Origin: CAUYXS01 sp965248495
GTDB taxonomy: Bacteria > Chloroflexota > Dehalococcoidia > Lucifugimonadales > Australimonadaceae
Assembly (NCBI GenBank): GCA_965248495.1
Contig: CBDFJL010000003.1
Location: 558,001-622,000, forward strand
DNA: 64,000 bases
Reading direction: 5' to 3'
Part shown: piece after piece, positions 1 to 7,511 of the stretch
Layout of the letters: each line of letters starts with the position of its first letter
Position numbering within the stretch: the first letter of the stretch is position 1
Notes under the pieces: model-generated
The model's input: the letters and a program-made list of their open reading frames with translations, nothing else
Told to the model about the DNA's origin: nothing
The model's database searches: none
Made by a program: the position numbers and the translations under genes

Positions 1-1
1 G

Positions 2-574
2 CCGATTCGGACGTTCCTGCGTGCGGAGCTGCGGCGGCTGGGGCGCAAGGTTGCCCCTGGCGCCGTCGAAGCGTGGCTGGGCATCAGCGCCGACGAGTGG
101 CACCGCATGAGGACGTCGGACGTGGCCTACATCACGAACGTATACCCACTGGTCGACAGGCGCATGACGCGCAAGGCGTGCATGAGGTGGCTGGCTACCC
201 AGGGCCTGCCGACGCCGCCGAAGTCGGCCTGCACCTTCTGCCCGTACCACGGGCTCGCGGCATGGCGCGACCTGAAACGCACGGGCGGCCCCGATTGGCA
301 GGAGGCCGTCGAGGTCGACCTGGCCATCAGGAGCAAGCGACCGCCGCACGACCTGTTCGTGCACCCGTACCGCAGGCCGCTAGAGGACGCGGTGCGGCTC
401 CCCGAGGACGACGGCCAGCTGGCCCTTGGGCTGGCCCTGGAGGAACCCTGTGCTGGACCGGCTACGGGAGATGCCGGACGAGAGCGTGCATTGCTGCGTG
501 ACCTCGCCTCCCTACTGGGGGCTGCGCGATTACGGCGTGGACGGCGCCTACGGCTTGGAGCCGACGCTGGATGA
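2..574 (+). CDS. PAPS-reductase-like phage protein, C-terminal part (5' partial)
   Basis: The frame is open from the first bases of the window, so the start is missing. The visible part resembles the C-terminal half of phage and mobile-element proteins of the phosphoadenosine-phosphosulfate reductase (ATP-PPase) superfamily. It has the stretch WLGISADEWHRM, then a basic region, and the family's SACTFCPYH cysteine motif near base 230. The nucleotide-binding half is not in the window. The last 45 or so codons, after EEPCAG, look unlike the family and overlap the next gene fragment, so the natural stop may have been lost by a frameshift or rearrangement. Its exact substrate is unknown; in phages such proteins often neighbour DNA-modification genes, and here a methyltransferase fragment follows directly. 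Confidence 0.6.
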   Translation, partial: PIRTFLRAELRRLGRKVAPGAVEAWLGISADEWHRMRTSDVAYITNVYPLVDRRMTRKACMRWLATQGLPTPPKSACTFCPYHGLAAWRDLKRTGGPDWQEAVEVDLAIRSKRPPHDLFVHPYRRPLEDAVRLPEDDGQLALGLALEEPCAGPATGDAGRERALLRDLASLLGAARLRRGRRLRLGADAG

Positions 575-869
575 GTACATCGAGCGCATGGTCGAGGTGT
601 TCCGCGAGGTGCGGCGGGTGCTGCGCAAGGATGGGCAACTTTGGCTGAATCTTGGAGACGCGTATGCGGCGTGTGCGTTACGACTGGACCGAGGGGCGGC
701 TAAAGGACTTCGCCAGGTACTTCAATCGGTTCCTGTGGAAGTACACGCCGATCGCCGAATACAGCAACCGGCAGGGGGAACGTCCACCCTTCGTAGGTGT
801 GCTGTGACGATGCCCTCATCGGTGACCCTGACGGCCCGCCAAGTCGAGGTCGTGGAGCTGCTCGCATGA
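426..869 (+). pseudogene. DNA methyltransferase N-terminal fragment (N4/N6 type), truncated
   Basis: The first 80 or so residues match the start of a phage-type DNA methyltransferase: PDESVHCCVTSPPYWGLRDY holds the catalytic motif IV (TSPPYW), followed by GLEPTLDEYIERMVEVFREV and VLRKDGQLWLNLGDAYA. After GDAYA (about base 672) the frame loses all resemblance, and the SAM-binding FxGxG motif never appears. The full enzyme would be about 250-400 residues. A different frame becomes coding-like at 664, so an internal deletion has probably joined this gene to the tail of another. The frame ends in an ATGA overlap with the recombinase start at 866. An active methyltransferase is very unlikely. Confidence 0.6.
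664..807 (+). pseudogene. Possible C-terminal fragment of an unidentified gene
   Basis: This 47-codon frame opens inside the methyltransferase remnant and reads as a plausible protein tail rich in aromatic residues (KDFARYFNRFLWKYTPIAEY). The methyltransferase frame over the same bases looks like noise. The simplest reading is that a deletion near base 665 fused the front of the methyltransferase to the end of another gene. No family is recognised, and a start codon at 664 may be fortuitous. Confidence 0.35.
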
Positions 870-1357
870 GAGCAGCGCTCTACGCCAGGGTCTCGACGGC
901 TGACAAGGACCAGGACCCAGAGACGCAGCTCTATGGGCTCCGGGCCTGGGCGAGCCAGCACGGGCACGAGGTTGCCGGCGAGTATGTCGACCGTGCGTCG
1001 GCAGTGGACATGCGGGCCCGCACACAGTGGCGCCGGCTGCTCGATGCAGGCGGGTACGACGTCGTGGCCATCGTCCGGCTGGATAGGGCCTGGCGATCCA
1101 CGGTGATGATGCTGGCGGACCTGGAGCACCTAGAGCGGCGCGGGAAGGGCTTCGTCTCAATCACGCAGCCGGTGGACACGACGGGAGCGCTGGGGCGCAT
1201 GGTGCTGCAGATCCTGTCCGCGGTGGCGGAGTTTGAGCGCGAGCTGATCCGTGAGCGCACCCGCGAGGGGCTGGCGCGAGCTGCGGCGAACGGGCGGCGC
1301 CCTGGGCGGCCGAAGGGAAGCCTCGATAGGGTGCCTCGAAAAAGGAGGGTGCGCTAG
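866..1357 (+). CDS. Serine recombinase, short resolvase/invertase-like
   Basis: This 163-residue protein is the catalytic domain of a small serine recombinase. The nucleophile serine lies in YARVSTADKDQDPETQ (residue 10). The downstream conserved pieces are the arginine-bearing IVRLDRAWRS, then LGRMVLQILSAVAEFERELIRERTREGL, the long E helix. After GRRPGRPKGS the protein ends, where resolvases normally carry a 40-50 residue helix-turn-helix that binds the recombination site. The DNA-binding tail is therefore missing or reduced to a basic peptide, so activity is uncertain. The start is the ATG at 866, which overlaps the previous frame's stop (ATGA). In context it belongs to the mobile region at the left of the window. 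Confidence 0.85.
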   Translation: MRAALYARVSTADKDQDPETQLYGLRAWASQHGHEVAGEYVDRASAVDMRARTQWRRLLDAGGYDVVAIVRLDRAWRSTVMMLADLEHLERRGKGFVSITQPVDTTGALGRMVLQILSAVAEFERELIRERTREGLARAAANGRRPGRPKGSLDRVPRKRRVR

Positions 1358-1516
1358 TTGACCCCCCTTTCCTGCCGGTAGAGGCCCTCTGCGCGGGGGT
1401 GGCCTAAAAACGATCCTTTCTCGCCGTCTAGCCGTTGACCGCAACTGAGGCACGCATGGCGACGGTCGCCAGGCGCGTCACCCTGCGTGAAGTGCTGTCA
1501 AAGCTCCATAATAGTA

Positions 1517-1530
1517 AAGTTAGATAACTT
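1517..1530. promoter_or_regulatory. Palindromic operator candidate overlapping a -35 box
   Basis: AAGTTAGATAACTT is a perfect inverted repeat (6-bp arms, 2-bp centre) inside a sharply AT-rich patch (about 1500-1560). It touches the TTGATT -35 element of the promoter described at 1529-1557. A protein bound here would block RNA polymerase, so a repressor operator is the natural inference. The binding protein is unknown; the 169-residue product encoded at 1981-2490 is one candidate. Confidence 0.5.
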
Positions 1531-1557
1531 GATTATGTGGTATACATACTTTATAAT
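1529..1557 (+). promoter_or_regulatory. Near-consensus sigma-70 promoter
   Basis: TTGATT (1529-1534) and TATAAT (1552-1557) are separated by exactly 17 bp. Such a match is rare in this high-GC sequence. Transcription would begin near 1564, only about six bases before the ATG at 1570, so the message of the next gene would have almost no leader. Confidence 0.7.
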
Positions 1558-1569
1558 ACCGGCAACGAA

Positions 1570-1905
1570 ATGAAGAGGGTCTGGCCGGTGATAAAGACTC
1601 AGATGCTGCTCCCAACCCGAGACAACGAGGGACGCCCGTTCAGTGCATCGACGTGGCGGGAGTTGCAAGCACGTTTGGCCGCCCTTGGGGGCTACAGCCG
1701 GGAGTCGGGTGTGTTCGGTGGTTGGAAGGATGACAGGGGGAACGTCGTTACCGACCACTCCAGGCGCTACACCGTTGCGCTCGATGGTTGGCGCCAGTTG
1801 GCGGCGTGGCTCGGGGTCGTCGATTGGGCGAAGCAGGCGTTCCGACAAGACGCCATCTACATCGAGGTGGCAGGGATTCCCGAAACCATCACTGGGCCCC
1901 GCTGA
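1570..1905 (+). CDS. Small hypothetical protein of a mobile-element family
   Basis: The product is about 111 residues, reading from the ATG at 1570; an ATG at 1603 is an alternative start. Visible blocks are LLPTRDNEGRPFSASTWREL, then a glycine-rich GGYSRESGVFGGW, the motif VVTDHSRRYTVAL, and a C-terminal helix rich in Trp and Phe. The pattern of a strand, a GGW-type glycine turn and a (T/R)DxSRxYxVAL strand recalls small alpha/beta proteins annotated as hypothetical in many mobile regions. I do not recognise a function. It has its own strong promoter and is followed 75 bases later by another small gene, also with a palindrome in its promoter. Confidence 0.55.
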   Translation: MKRVWPVIKTQMLLPTRDNEGRPFSASTWRELQARLAALGGYSRESGVFGGWKDDRGNVVTDHSRRYTVALDGWRQLAAWLGVVDWAKQAFRQDAIYIEVAGIPETITGPR

Positions 1906-1934
1906 TTGCATAAAGCAGTCTGCTTTAGGATACT
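1906..1934 (+). promoter_or_regulatory. Promoter with a palindrome filling the spacer
   Basis: TTGCAT (1906-1911) and GATACT (1929-1934) are 17 bp apart and form a plausible promoter for the gene starting at 1981. Its spacer is almost exactly the inverted repeat TAAAGCAGTCTGCTTTA (1911-1927; 7-bp arms, 3-bp centre). An operator in this position suggests repression, perhaps autoregulation by the downstream product. Confidence 0.5.
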
Positions 1935-1980
1935 GCGTAACGTATATGCTTTTGGCATAGGAACTTGGGGAGTCCTGAAG

Positions 1981-2490
1981 ATGACTAACCTGACGACACA
2001 ATCGACGTACACGACCCTCGAAGGGAAGGTGCTTGACCTTACGCAGCTCAGCGATGAGGAGGCCGGCATCCTCAAGCGAGCGGTCGGCGCGTTCCGCCAT
2101 AACATGGACTGGGACATCTTTGGCAATCGCTTCCTGGGCCCGAAGAGCGCACTCCTGAAGCCAACCAATGGCAGGGTGACGAAAGAGGTCTGGGAATCTC
2201 CCCTGTTCCAAGCCATCTCCGACATGGACGATCGGCTCGGCGCTCGACAGGGACACGTGTTGCACAACGGGGATGGTGACACCCGCGACCCGTTCAGCGA
2301 TACCTGGGTGCCTTCCGCCCAGGCCGCTCGCGACAAGGGCGTGACGCTACCCGGCCTGCATGACGCTATCAGGAAAGGCGTCCTAGTAGTCCGGCCCATT
2401 CACGCAGAAGGCACCCGGATCGAGGTAAGCGTCAACAGCCTGCGTGCCTGGACACCGAGACACCGGCAGGTCGGTGCTACGTCTGTCTGA
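1981..2490 (+). CDS. Hypothetical protein, possible DNA-binding regulator
   Basis: The 169-residue product starts at the ATG at 1981, chosen because GGGGAG lies about 10 bases upstream. The N-terminal half is acidic and unassigned. The C-terminal part (roughly residues 105-160: DTWVPSAQAARDKGVTLPGLHDAI, then two beta-like stretches and SVNSLRAW) has the look of a small helix-turn-helix followed by a wing, as in excisionase-type proteins; this is shape recognition only. The palindrome in its own promoter fits an autoregulator. No enzyme motif is seen. Confidence 0.55.
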   Translation: MTNLTTQSTYTTLEGKVLDLTQLSDEEAGILKRAVGAFRHNMDWDIFGNRFLGPKSALLKPTNGRVTKEVWESPLFQAISDMDDRLGARQGHVLHNGDGDTRDPFSDTWVPSAQAARDKGVTLPGLHDAIRKGVLVVRPIHAEGTRIEVSVNSLRAWTPRHRQVGATSV

Positions 2491-2512
2491 GGCTCATTCC
2501 TGCCCGCGCCAG

Positions 2513-2722
2513 TTATCCCCTCTTCCCGAGAAGGCACCCGGGCGTCAGAGGGGCCTTAGCTTCTGCCGCACTAGCCTTGTCCAGCTGCCGCTGCGTCGGC
2601 ACGCGCACCTTCATCGGCCCAGCTTCGGCCTTGCCGCCACCCCCGCCAGCCTTGCCCAGCTGCCCGGATTCGCAGCCGGTGTTTCAGTCCATCTTCGAGA
2701 TTGCGCACGGTGATGCTGGCCA
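2513..2722 (-). pseudogene. FitA-type antitoxin start fused to an unrelated gene tail
   Basis: Reading leftwards from the ATG at 2722, the first 22 codons (MASITVRNLEDGLKHRLRIR and on) are a close match to the ribbon-helix-helix start of FitA-like antitoxins, which normally continue with a hydrophilic HGRSMEEEAR-like helix. Here the sequence instead passes into a Gly/Ala-rich stretch, and in another frame reads as a plausible protein end (GPMKVRVPTQRQLDKA) stopping at 2513. No FitB (PIN-domain) toxin follows. This is a broken antitoxin joined to another fragment at about 2660. Confidence 0.5.
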
Positions 2723-3430
2723 TGCACCGGACAGCCCCTGAAAAAGGGTCCTTTCTCCCTGACCGGTCGGGCGAGTTAGGCGAGTCTGGTCGGTTGTGGC
2801 AAAGTAGGCGGCCAGATGGACATTCGTCGCATCCCCCATGCCCTGAACGACCTGCGCCTCGACGACCGCAACCCGCTGTACCGCGAGGCCCGCTGCATCC
2901 ACTGCGTCTGGCCGGCGACACCGTGAAGGCGCGGGAATGACGAGGTTGGAAGGGCTGGCATTCTTCGAGTTCCGCGACGGGCCTTGGTGCTCCTGCGAGG
3001 AGTGTATGCAGTTGGAGGCCCACGACCGGGCGCCCGCGCGGCATGACGACGACTGCGAAGTCAGGGTGACTACGGGAGGGTGCCCTCGGCCGTTAGCGAA
3101 GTTACCCAGTGTGAGCTTCTCCAGTGATTCTCCCGGTTCACATTGACTCCGAATCATTTTCCAATTGGCGAGATCCTCTGGATGTCGGGGACGGCTCGCC
3201 AGGTACGTAGTCACGCCTATGCCATCATTAAGGCGGTCCAGCCAATCTGCCAGAGGCATGTTGGCACTTGAGAGCGATAGTAGGAACATGTGAAGCTGGC
3301 TGCGGTCAACCAAATCCGCCCGGCCGACAGACACGCTTGCATCCGTCCTCAGCTGTACCCATTCCTGATAGACGTCTTCAAAGGTTGGGTCGCGTGTAGA
3401 CTCTGGGAATGCGGTGCACCAGGCGGCCAC
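2684..3430 (-). CDS. Possible hypothetical protein downstream of the LRR gene (3' end doubtful)
   Basis: A GTG at 3430 lies 2 bases after the LRR gene's stop and opens a frame of 248 codons. The first 110 or so residues (for example FEDVYQEWVQLRTD and LHMFLLSLSSANMPLADWLD) have a normal globular composition and look coding. Beyond about base 3070 the frame becomes Ser/Arg-rich noise, while the opposite strand there carries the better coding signal. A recombination junction near 3060-3080 has probably cut this gene. No family is recognised. Confidence 0.35.
   Translation of the reverse strand: MAAWCTAFPESTRDPTFEDVYQEWVQLRTDASVSVGRADLVDRSQLHMFLLSLSSANMPLADWLDRLNDGIGVTTYLASRPRHPEDLANWKMIRSQCEPGESLEKLTLGNFANGRGHPPVVTLTSQSSSCRAGARSWASNCIHSSQEHQGPSRNSKNASPSNLVIPAPSRCRRPDAVDAAGLAVQRVAVVEAQVVQGMGDATNVHLAAYFATTDQTRLTRPTGQGERTLFQGLSGAWPASPCAISKMD
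2816..2926 (+). CDS. Possible small Cys-containing phage-type protein
   Basis: A 36-codon frame starting MDIRRIPHALNDLRLDDRNP and ending with a CIHC pair reads like a real small protein rather than a shadow. It lies just before the 69-codon frame at 2937, which also carries clustered cysteines. The ribosome-binding site is weak. It may be a fragment stranded by the rearrangements in this stretch. Confidence 0.25.
   Translation: MDIRRIPHALNDLRLDDRNPLYREARCIHCVWPATP
2937..3146 (+). CDS. Possible small protein with CxCxxC motif
   Basis: The first 40 residues of this 69-codon frame (LAFFEFRDGPWCSCEECMQL) look coding and carry a CSCEEC cluster that could bind zinc. The last 25 residues are less convincing and overlap the start of the coding-like part of the opposite strand. 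The start ATG (2937) follows the preceding small frame by 10 bases. It is unrecognised. Confidence 0.3.
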   Translation: MTRLEGLAFFEFRDGPWCSCEECMQLEAHDRAPARHDDDCEVRVTTGGCPRPLAKLPSVSFSSDSPGSH

Positions 3431-3432
3431 AT

Positions 3433-6400
3433 CTAGTCGTTTCGCCTCACCGTTCGCACCACCTTTCGGACCACGGCGGTCACGTCGTGGGCTATGGATC
3501 TGGGTGAACGATCGAACACCCATAGCGCCGCTATATGGGCGGCCGTAGCTAGGGCACGAGCTGTGGAATCGAGCGATCTATGCAGCCAACGCACCGCCGT
3601 GGCTACCCCTCGTGCCATCGTTGTCGGCAGACTGTCGGCTCCCCACAAGAACCTCGTCCAGCCCCACTTACGTTGCACCCCGGCTACTACCACGCCCCCG
3701 GTGATTGAGCTAATCGCCATACCGCCGATGGCTACGAGCGCCAGGGCCAGCGCAGAAAGTTGTGGGCCACGATCATTCGTCATCGAGGGCATCGGCCCGG
3801 TGGTCTCTGCCGTGTGCTCGGCCGTCGACGTATCGTCCAATTCAACAAGGTCGGACCTCGTGGTTCTGTTGCGGCCGACATCGAGGTCTGTTAAGTGGAC
3901 GAGGTCACGCAGCGCTACGGGGATGGGGCCGGTTAGCTGGTTGCCACCGAGGTCGAGGACGGTCAACGCGGTCAGGTCATCCCATGCTGCGGGGATGGTG
4001 CCGGTGAGCCGGTTGCCGCCGAGGTGAAGCTCGGTCAGGTCCGTCAGGTACCCCAGCTCGGGAGGGAGCGGACCACTCAGCCCATTCGCATTCAAGCTGA
4101 GAACCGTCAGGTTGATGAGGTTGCCCAGCTCTGCAGGGATAGGACCGGTGAGTTCGTTGTTGTTCAGGGTAAGCTCGACTAGCTCAGTGAGCTCACCCAG
4201 CTCGGGAGGAATAGGACCGGTGACTTCATTGTTGTGGAGATTTAAGACCGTCAGGTTGGTCAGGTTGCCCAGCCCATCAGGGATAGGACCGGTGAGCTGG
4301 TTGTCGCTGAGGTAGAGCTGCGTCAGCTCGGTCAGGTTGCCCAGCCCATCAGGGATAGGACCGGTGAGCTGGTTGTCGCTGAGGTAGAGCTGCGTCAGCT
4401 CGGTCAGGGTGCCCAGCTCTGCAGGGATAGGACCGGTGAGTTCGTTGTTGTTCAGGGTAAGCTCGACTAGCTCAGTGAGCTCACCCAGCCCATCAGGGAT
4501 CGGACCGGTGAGCTGGTTGTCGCTGAGGTAGAGCTGCGTCAGCTCGGTCAGGTTGCCCAGCCCATCAGGGATAGGACCGGTGAGCTGGTTGTCGCTGAGG
4601 TAGAGCTGCGTCAGCTCGGTCAGGGTGCCCAGCTCTGCAGGGATAGGACCGGTGAGTTCGTTGTTGTTCAGGGTAAGCTCGACTAGCTCAGTGAGCTCAC
4701 CCAGCCCATCAGGGATAGGACCGGTGAGCTGGTTGTCGCTGAGGTAGAGCTGCGTCAGCTCGGTCAGGTTGCCCAGCCCATCAGGGATAGGACCGGTGAG
4801 CTGGTTGTCGCTGAGGTAGAGCTGCGTCAGCTCGGTCAGGGTGCCCAGCTCTGCAGGGATAGGACCGGTGAGTTCGTTGTTGTTCAGGGTAAGCTCGACT
4901 AGCTCAGTGAGCTCACCCAGCTCGGGAGGAATAGGACCGGTGAGCTCATTGTCGCTGAGGTAGAGCTGCGTCAGCTCGGTCAGGGTGCCCAGCTCGGGAG
5001 GAATAGGACCGGTGAGTTCGTTGTTGTTCAGGGTAAGCTCGACTAGCTCAGTGAGCTCACCCAGCTCGGGAGGAATAGGACCGGTGACTTCATTGTTGTG
5101 GAGATTTAAGACCGTCAGGTTGGTCAGGTTGCCCAGCCCATCAGGGATAGGACCGGTGAGCTCATTGTCGCTGAGGTAGAGCTGCGTCAGCTCGGTCAGG
5201 GTGCCCAGCTCGGGAGGAATAGGACCGGTGACTTCATTGTTGTGGAGATTTAAGACCGTCAGGTTGGTCAGGTTGCCCAGCCCATCAGGGATAGGACCGG
5301 TGAGCTCATTGTCGCTGAGGTAGAGCTGCGTCAGCTCGGTCAGGTTGCCCAGCTCAGCCGGGATCGGGCCGGCGAGCTGGTTGTTATAGAGATAGAGGAG
5401 GGTCAGACCGGTGAGGTTGCCCAGCTCCGGCGGGATCGGGCCGGCGAGCTCGTTGTTGTAGAGGTAGAGCTGCGTAAGGTCGGTGAGGTTGCCCAGCTCA
5501 GCCGGGATCGGGCCGGCGAGCTGGTTGTTATAGAGATAGAGGATGGTCAGACCGGTGAGGTTGCCCAGCTCCGGCGGGATCGGGCCGGCGAGCTCGTTGT
5601 TGTAGAGGTAGAGCTGCGTAAGGTCGGTGAGGTTGCCCAGCTCCGGCGGAATCGGGCCGGCGAGTTCATTGTTGCTGAGGTAGAGCTGCGTAAGGTCGGT
5701 GAGGTTGCCCAGCTCCGGCGGGATCGGGCCGGCGAGCCGATTGTTGTGGAGGCTTAAGACCGTAAGGTCGGTGAGGTTGCCCAGCTCCGGCGGGATCGGG
5801 CCGGCGAGTTCATTGTCGCTGAGGTAGATGCGCGTAAGGTCGGTGAGGTTGCCCAGCTCCGGCGGGATCGGGCCGGCGAGCTGGTTGTCGCTGAAGTGGA
5901 GCGTGGTCAAGTTGCCGAGGTTGCCCAGCTCAGCCGGGATCGGGCCGGTCAGCTCGTTGCTGTAGAGGTAGAGCTCCGTCAGCTCGGTCGAGTTGCCCAA
6001 CTCAGCCGGGATCGGGCCGGTGAGCTCGTTGTTGTAGAGGTAGAGGCTGGTCAGACCGGTGAGGTTGCCCAGCTCCGGCGGAATCGGGCCGGTCAGCTCG
6101 TTGTTGTGGAGGTAGATGCGCGTAAGGTCGGTCAGGTTGCCCAGCTCCGGCTGGATCGGGCCGGCGAGTTCATTGTCGCTGAGGTGGAGCGTGGTCAAGT
6201 TGCCGAGGTTGCCCAGCTCAGCCGGGATCGGGCCGGCGAGCCGATTGTTGTTGAGGTAGAAATGCGTAAGGTCGGTGAGGTTGCCCAGCTCCGGCGGGAT
6301 CGGGCCGGTGAGCTCGTTGTCGTTGAGGTAGAGCCTTGTCAAGTCGGATAGGTTGCCGAGCTCCGCGGGGATCGGACCGGTGAGTTCGTTGCCTTGAAGT

Positions 6401-7365
6401 TGGAGGTTCGTCAGGTCGGTCAGGTTGCCCAGCTCTGGCGGGATCGGGCCGGCGAGTTCATTGTCGCTGAGGTAGATGCGTGTCAGGTCGGTCAGGTTGC
6501 CCAGCTCAGGAGGGATCGGGCCGGCGAGCTGGTTGTTTAAGACGTGGAGGATGGTCAAGTTGCCGAGGTTGCTCAGCTCAGGAGGGATCGGGCCGGTCAG
6601 CTCGTTGTTGTAGAGGTAGAGCTGCGTCAGGTCGGTCAGGTTGCCCAGCTCAGCCGGGATCGGGCCGGCGAGCTGGTTGTTATAGAGATAGAGGAGGGTC
6701 AGACCGGTGAGGTTGCCCAGGTCCGGCGGGATCGGGCCGGCGAGCTCGTTGTTGTGGAGGTAGATGCGCGTAAGGCCGGTGAGGTTGCCCAGCTCAGCCG
6801 GGATCGGGCCGGCGAGCTCGTTGTTGTGGAGGTAGATGCGCGTAAGGCCGGTGAGGTTGCCCAGCTCAGCCGGGATCGGGCCGGTGAGATCGTTGTCGTT
6901 GAGGTAGAGCTGCGTCAGGTCGGTCAGGTTGCCGAGCTCCGCTGGGATCGGACCGGTGAGATCGTTGCCTTGAAGGGAGAGGTGCGTAAGAGCAGCCAAG
7001 TCGCCCAGTTGAGCTGGGATCTCACCTCTGAGTCCCTTCCCAGTCGCAGTGAGGCGCGCGACCCTACCGTTCGACACGGAGATGCCTTCCCAGTCGGCGA
7101 TGAGCGTGTTGGCGCTCCAGTCCAGCACGTTGTCTGGATCAAGACTTGTTTTGGCATCAAGCAGCGTTTCGCAATCGGCGATCAGCAGGGTTTCCTGGCC
7201 GGGCACAGCAATCTCGTTGTCGCAGCCGTGGCTGCTAGCGGAAACGGGAAGATCGGATGTGGCAACAGCCGCAAACAGGCAGACCATAAAGGCAGCGGCA
7301 ATGCCCAACTTGATTAGGATGTAGCGAGCTCGCTGACTCGCGATGGGAGCGCGATTGACTAACAT
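3433..7365 (-). CDS. Giant LRR surface protein with plant-type repeats
   Basis: This 1310-residue protein has an N-terminal hydrophobic segment (about residues 18-44) consistent with a signal peptide, a short cap with two cysteines, and then about 43 consecutive 24-residue leucine-rich repeats of the form LGNLTxLTxLYLxxNxLxGPIPxE, the consensus typical of plant receptor-like LRRs. A C-terminal hydrophobic segment (LSALALALVAIGGMAISSIT) is followed by about 80 basic residues that would lie inside the cell. The repeats would form a long solenoid outside the cell, for adhesion or recognition of surfaces, phages or other cells; the ligand cannot be inferred. Repeat DNA is nearly identical in blocks, so length variation is likely. 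A possible second gene starts 2 bases downstream. It sits in the integrated region as apparent cargo. Confidence 0.85.
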   Translation of the reverse strand: MLVNRAPIASQRARYILIKLGIAAAFMVCLFAAVATSDLPVSASSHGCDNEIAVPGQETLLIADCETLLDAKTSLDPDNVLDWSANTLIADWEGISVSNGRVARLTATGKGLRGEIPAQLGDLAALTHLSLQGNDLTGPIPAELGNLTDLTQLYLNDNDLTGPIPAELGNLTGLTRIYLHNNELAGPIPAELGNLTGLTRIYLHNNELAGPIPPDLGNLTGLTLLYLYNNQLAGPIPAELGNLTDLTQLYLYNNELTGPIPPELSNLGNLTILHVLNNQLAGPIPPELGNLTDLTRIYLSDNELAGPIPPELGNLTDLTNLQLQGNELTGPIPAELGNLSDLTRLYLNDNELTGPIPPELGNLTDLTHFYLNNNRLAGPIPAELGNLGNLTTLHLSDNELAGPIQPELGNLTDLTRIYLHNNELTGPIPPELGNLTGLTSLYLYNNELTGPIPAELGNSTELTELYLYSNELTGPIPAELGNLGNLTTLHFSDNQLAGPIPPELGNLTDLTRIYLSDNELAGPIPPELGNLTDLTVLSLHNNRLAGPIPPELGNLTDLTQLYLSNNELAGPIPPELGNLTDLTQLYLYNNELAGPIPPELGNLTGLTILYLYNNQLAGPIPAELGNLTDLTQLYLYNNELAGPIPPELGNLTGLTLLYLYNNQLAGPIPAELGNLTELTQLYLSDNELTGPIPDGLGNLTNLTVLNLHNNEVTGPIPPELGTLTELTQLYLSDNELTGPIPDGLGNLTNLTVLNLHNNEVTGPIPPELGELTELVELTLNNNELTGPIPPELGTLTELTQLYLSDNELTGPIPPELGELTELVELTLNNNELTGPIPAELGTLTELTQLYLSDNQLTGPIPDGLGNLTELTQLYLSDNQLTGPIPDGLGELTELVELTLNNNELTGPIPAELGTLTELTQLYLSDNQLTGPIPDGLGNLTELTQLYLSDNQLTGPIPDGLGELTELVELTLNNNELTGPIPAELGTLTELTQLYLSDNQLTGPIPDGLGNLTELTQLYLSDNQLTGPIPDGLGNLTNLTVLNLHNNEVTGPIPPELGELTELVELTLNNNELTGPIPAELGNLINLTVLSLNANGLSGPLPPELGYLTDLTELHLGGNRLTGTIPAAWDDLTALTVLDLGGNQLTGPIPVALRDLVHLTDLDVGRNRTTRSDLVELDDTSTAEHTAETTGPMPSMTNDRGPQLSALALALVAIGGMAISSITGGVVVAGVQRKWGWTRFLWGADSLPTTMARGVATAVRWLHRSLDSTARALATAAHIAALWVFDRSPRSIAHDVTAVVRKVVRTVRRND
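3960..7010. repeat. 72-bp LRR tandem array with 216-bp higher-order units
   Basis: The LRR gene is made of 72-bp units. In the 3' third of the gene (left side of the array), groups of three units form 216-bp higher-order repeats. Identical phases of the unit beginning GTTGCCCAGCCCATCAGGG occur at 4336, 4552 and 4768. The left part of the array uses the GGGATAGGACCGGTGAG wording and the right part uses GGGATCGGGCCGGCGAG, showing at least two separate expansion episodes. Confidence 0.9.
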
Positions 7366-7511
7366 CTGCCGAGGCCTGGGGGTGATAGCCGTTGTTTCAA
7401 GTTACATTTACCCAACGATCCTCCTTGGCGACTTTGTGGAGAGCCATACTCCAATCGCAAACATCCTCTCCTATTCTTCCCAGTTCATGCGTCTGTAGAT
7501 GCCTGGCCATC

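Noticed and set aside
3960..7010. A regularly spaced repeat array that might be taken for CRISPR
   Set aside because: The units are contiguous 72-bp coding repeats with no unique spacers and no cas gene nearby.
5896..7317. Repetitive plus-strand frames (repeats of VAQLSRDRAGELVVVEVE type) opposite the LRR gene
   Set aside because: They mirror the 72-bp LRR array; the minus strand has signal peptide, LRR consensus and membrane anchor, the plus strand has nothing but the repeat.
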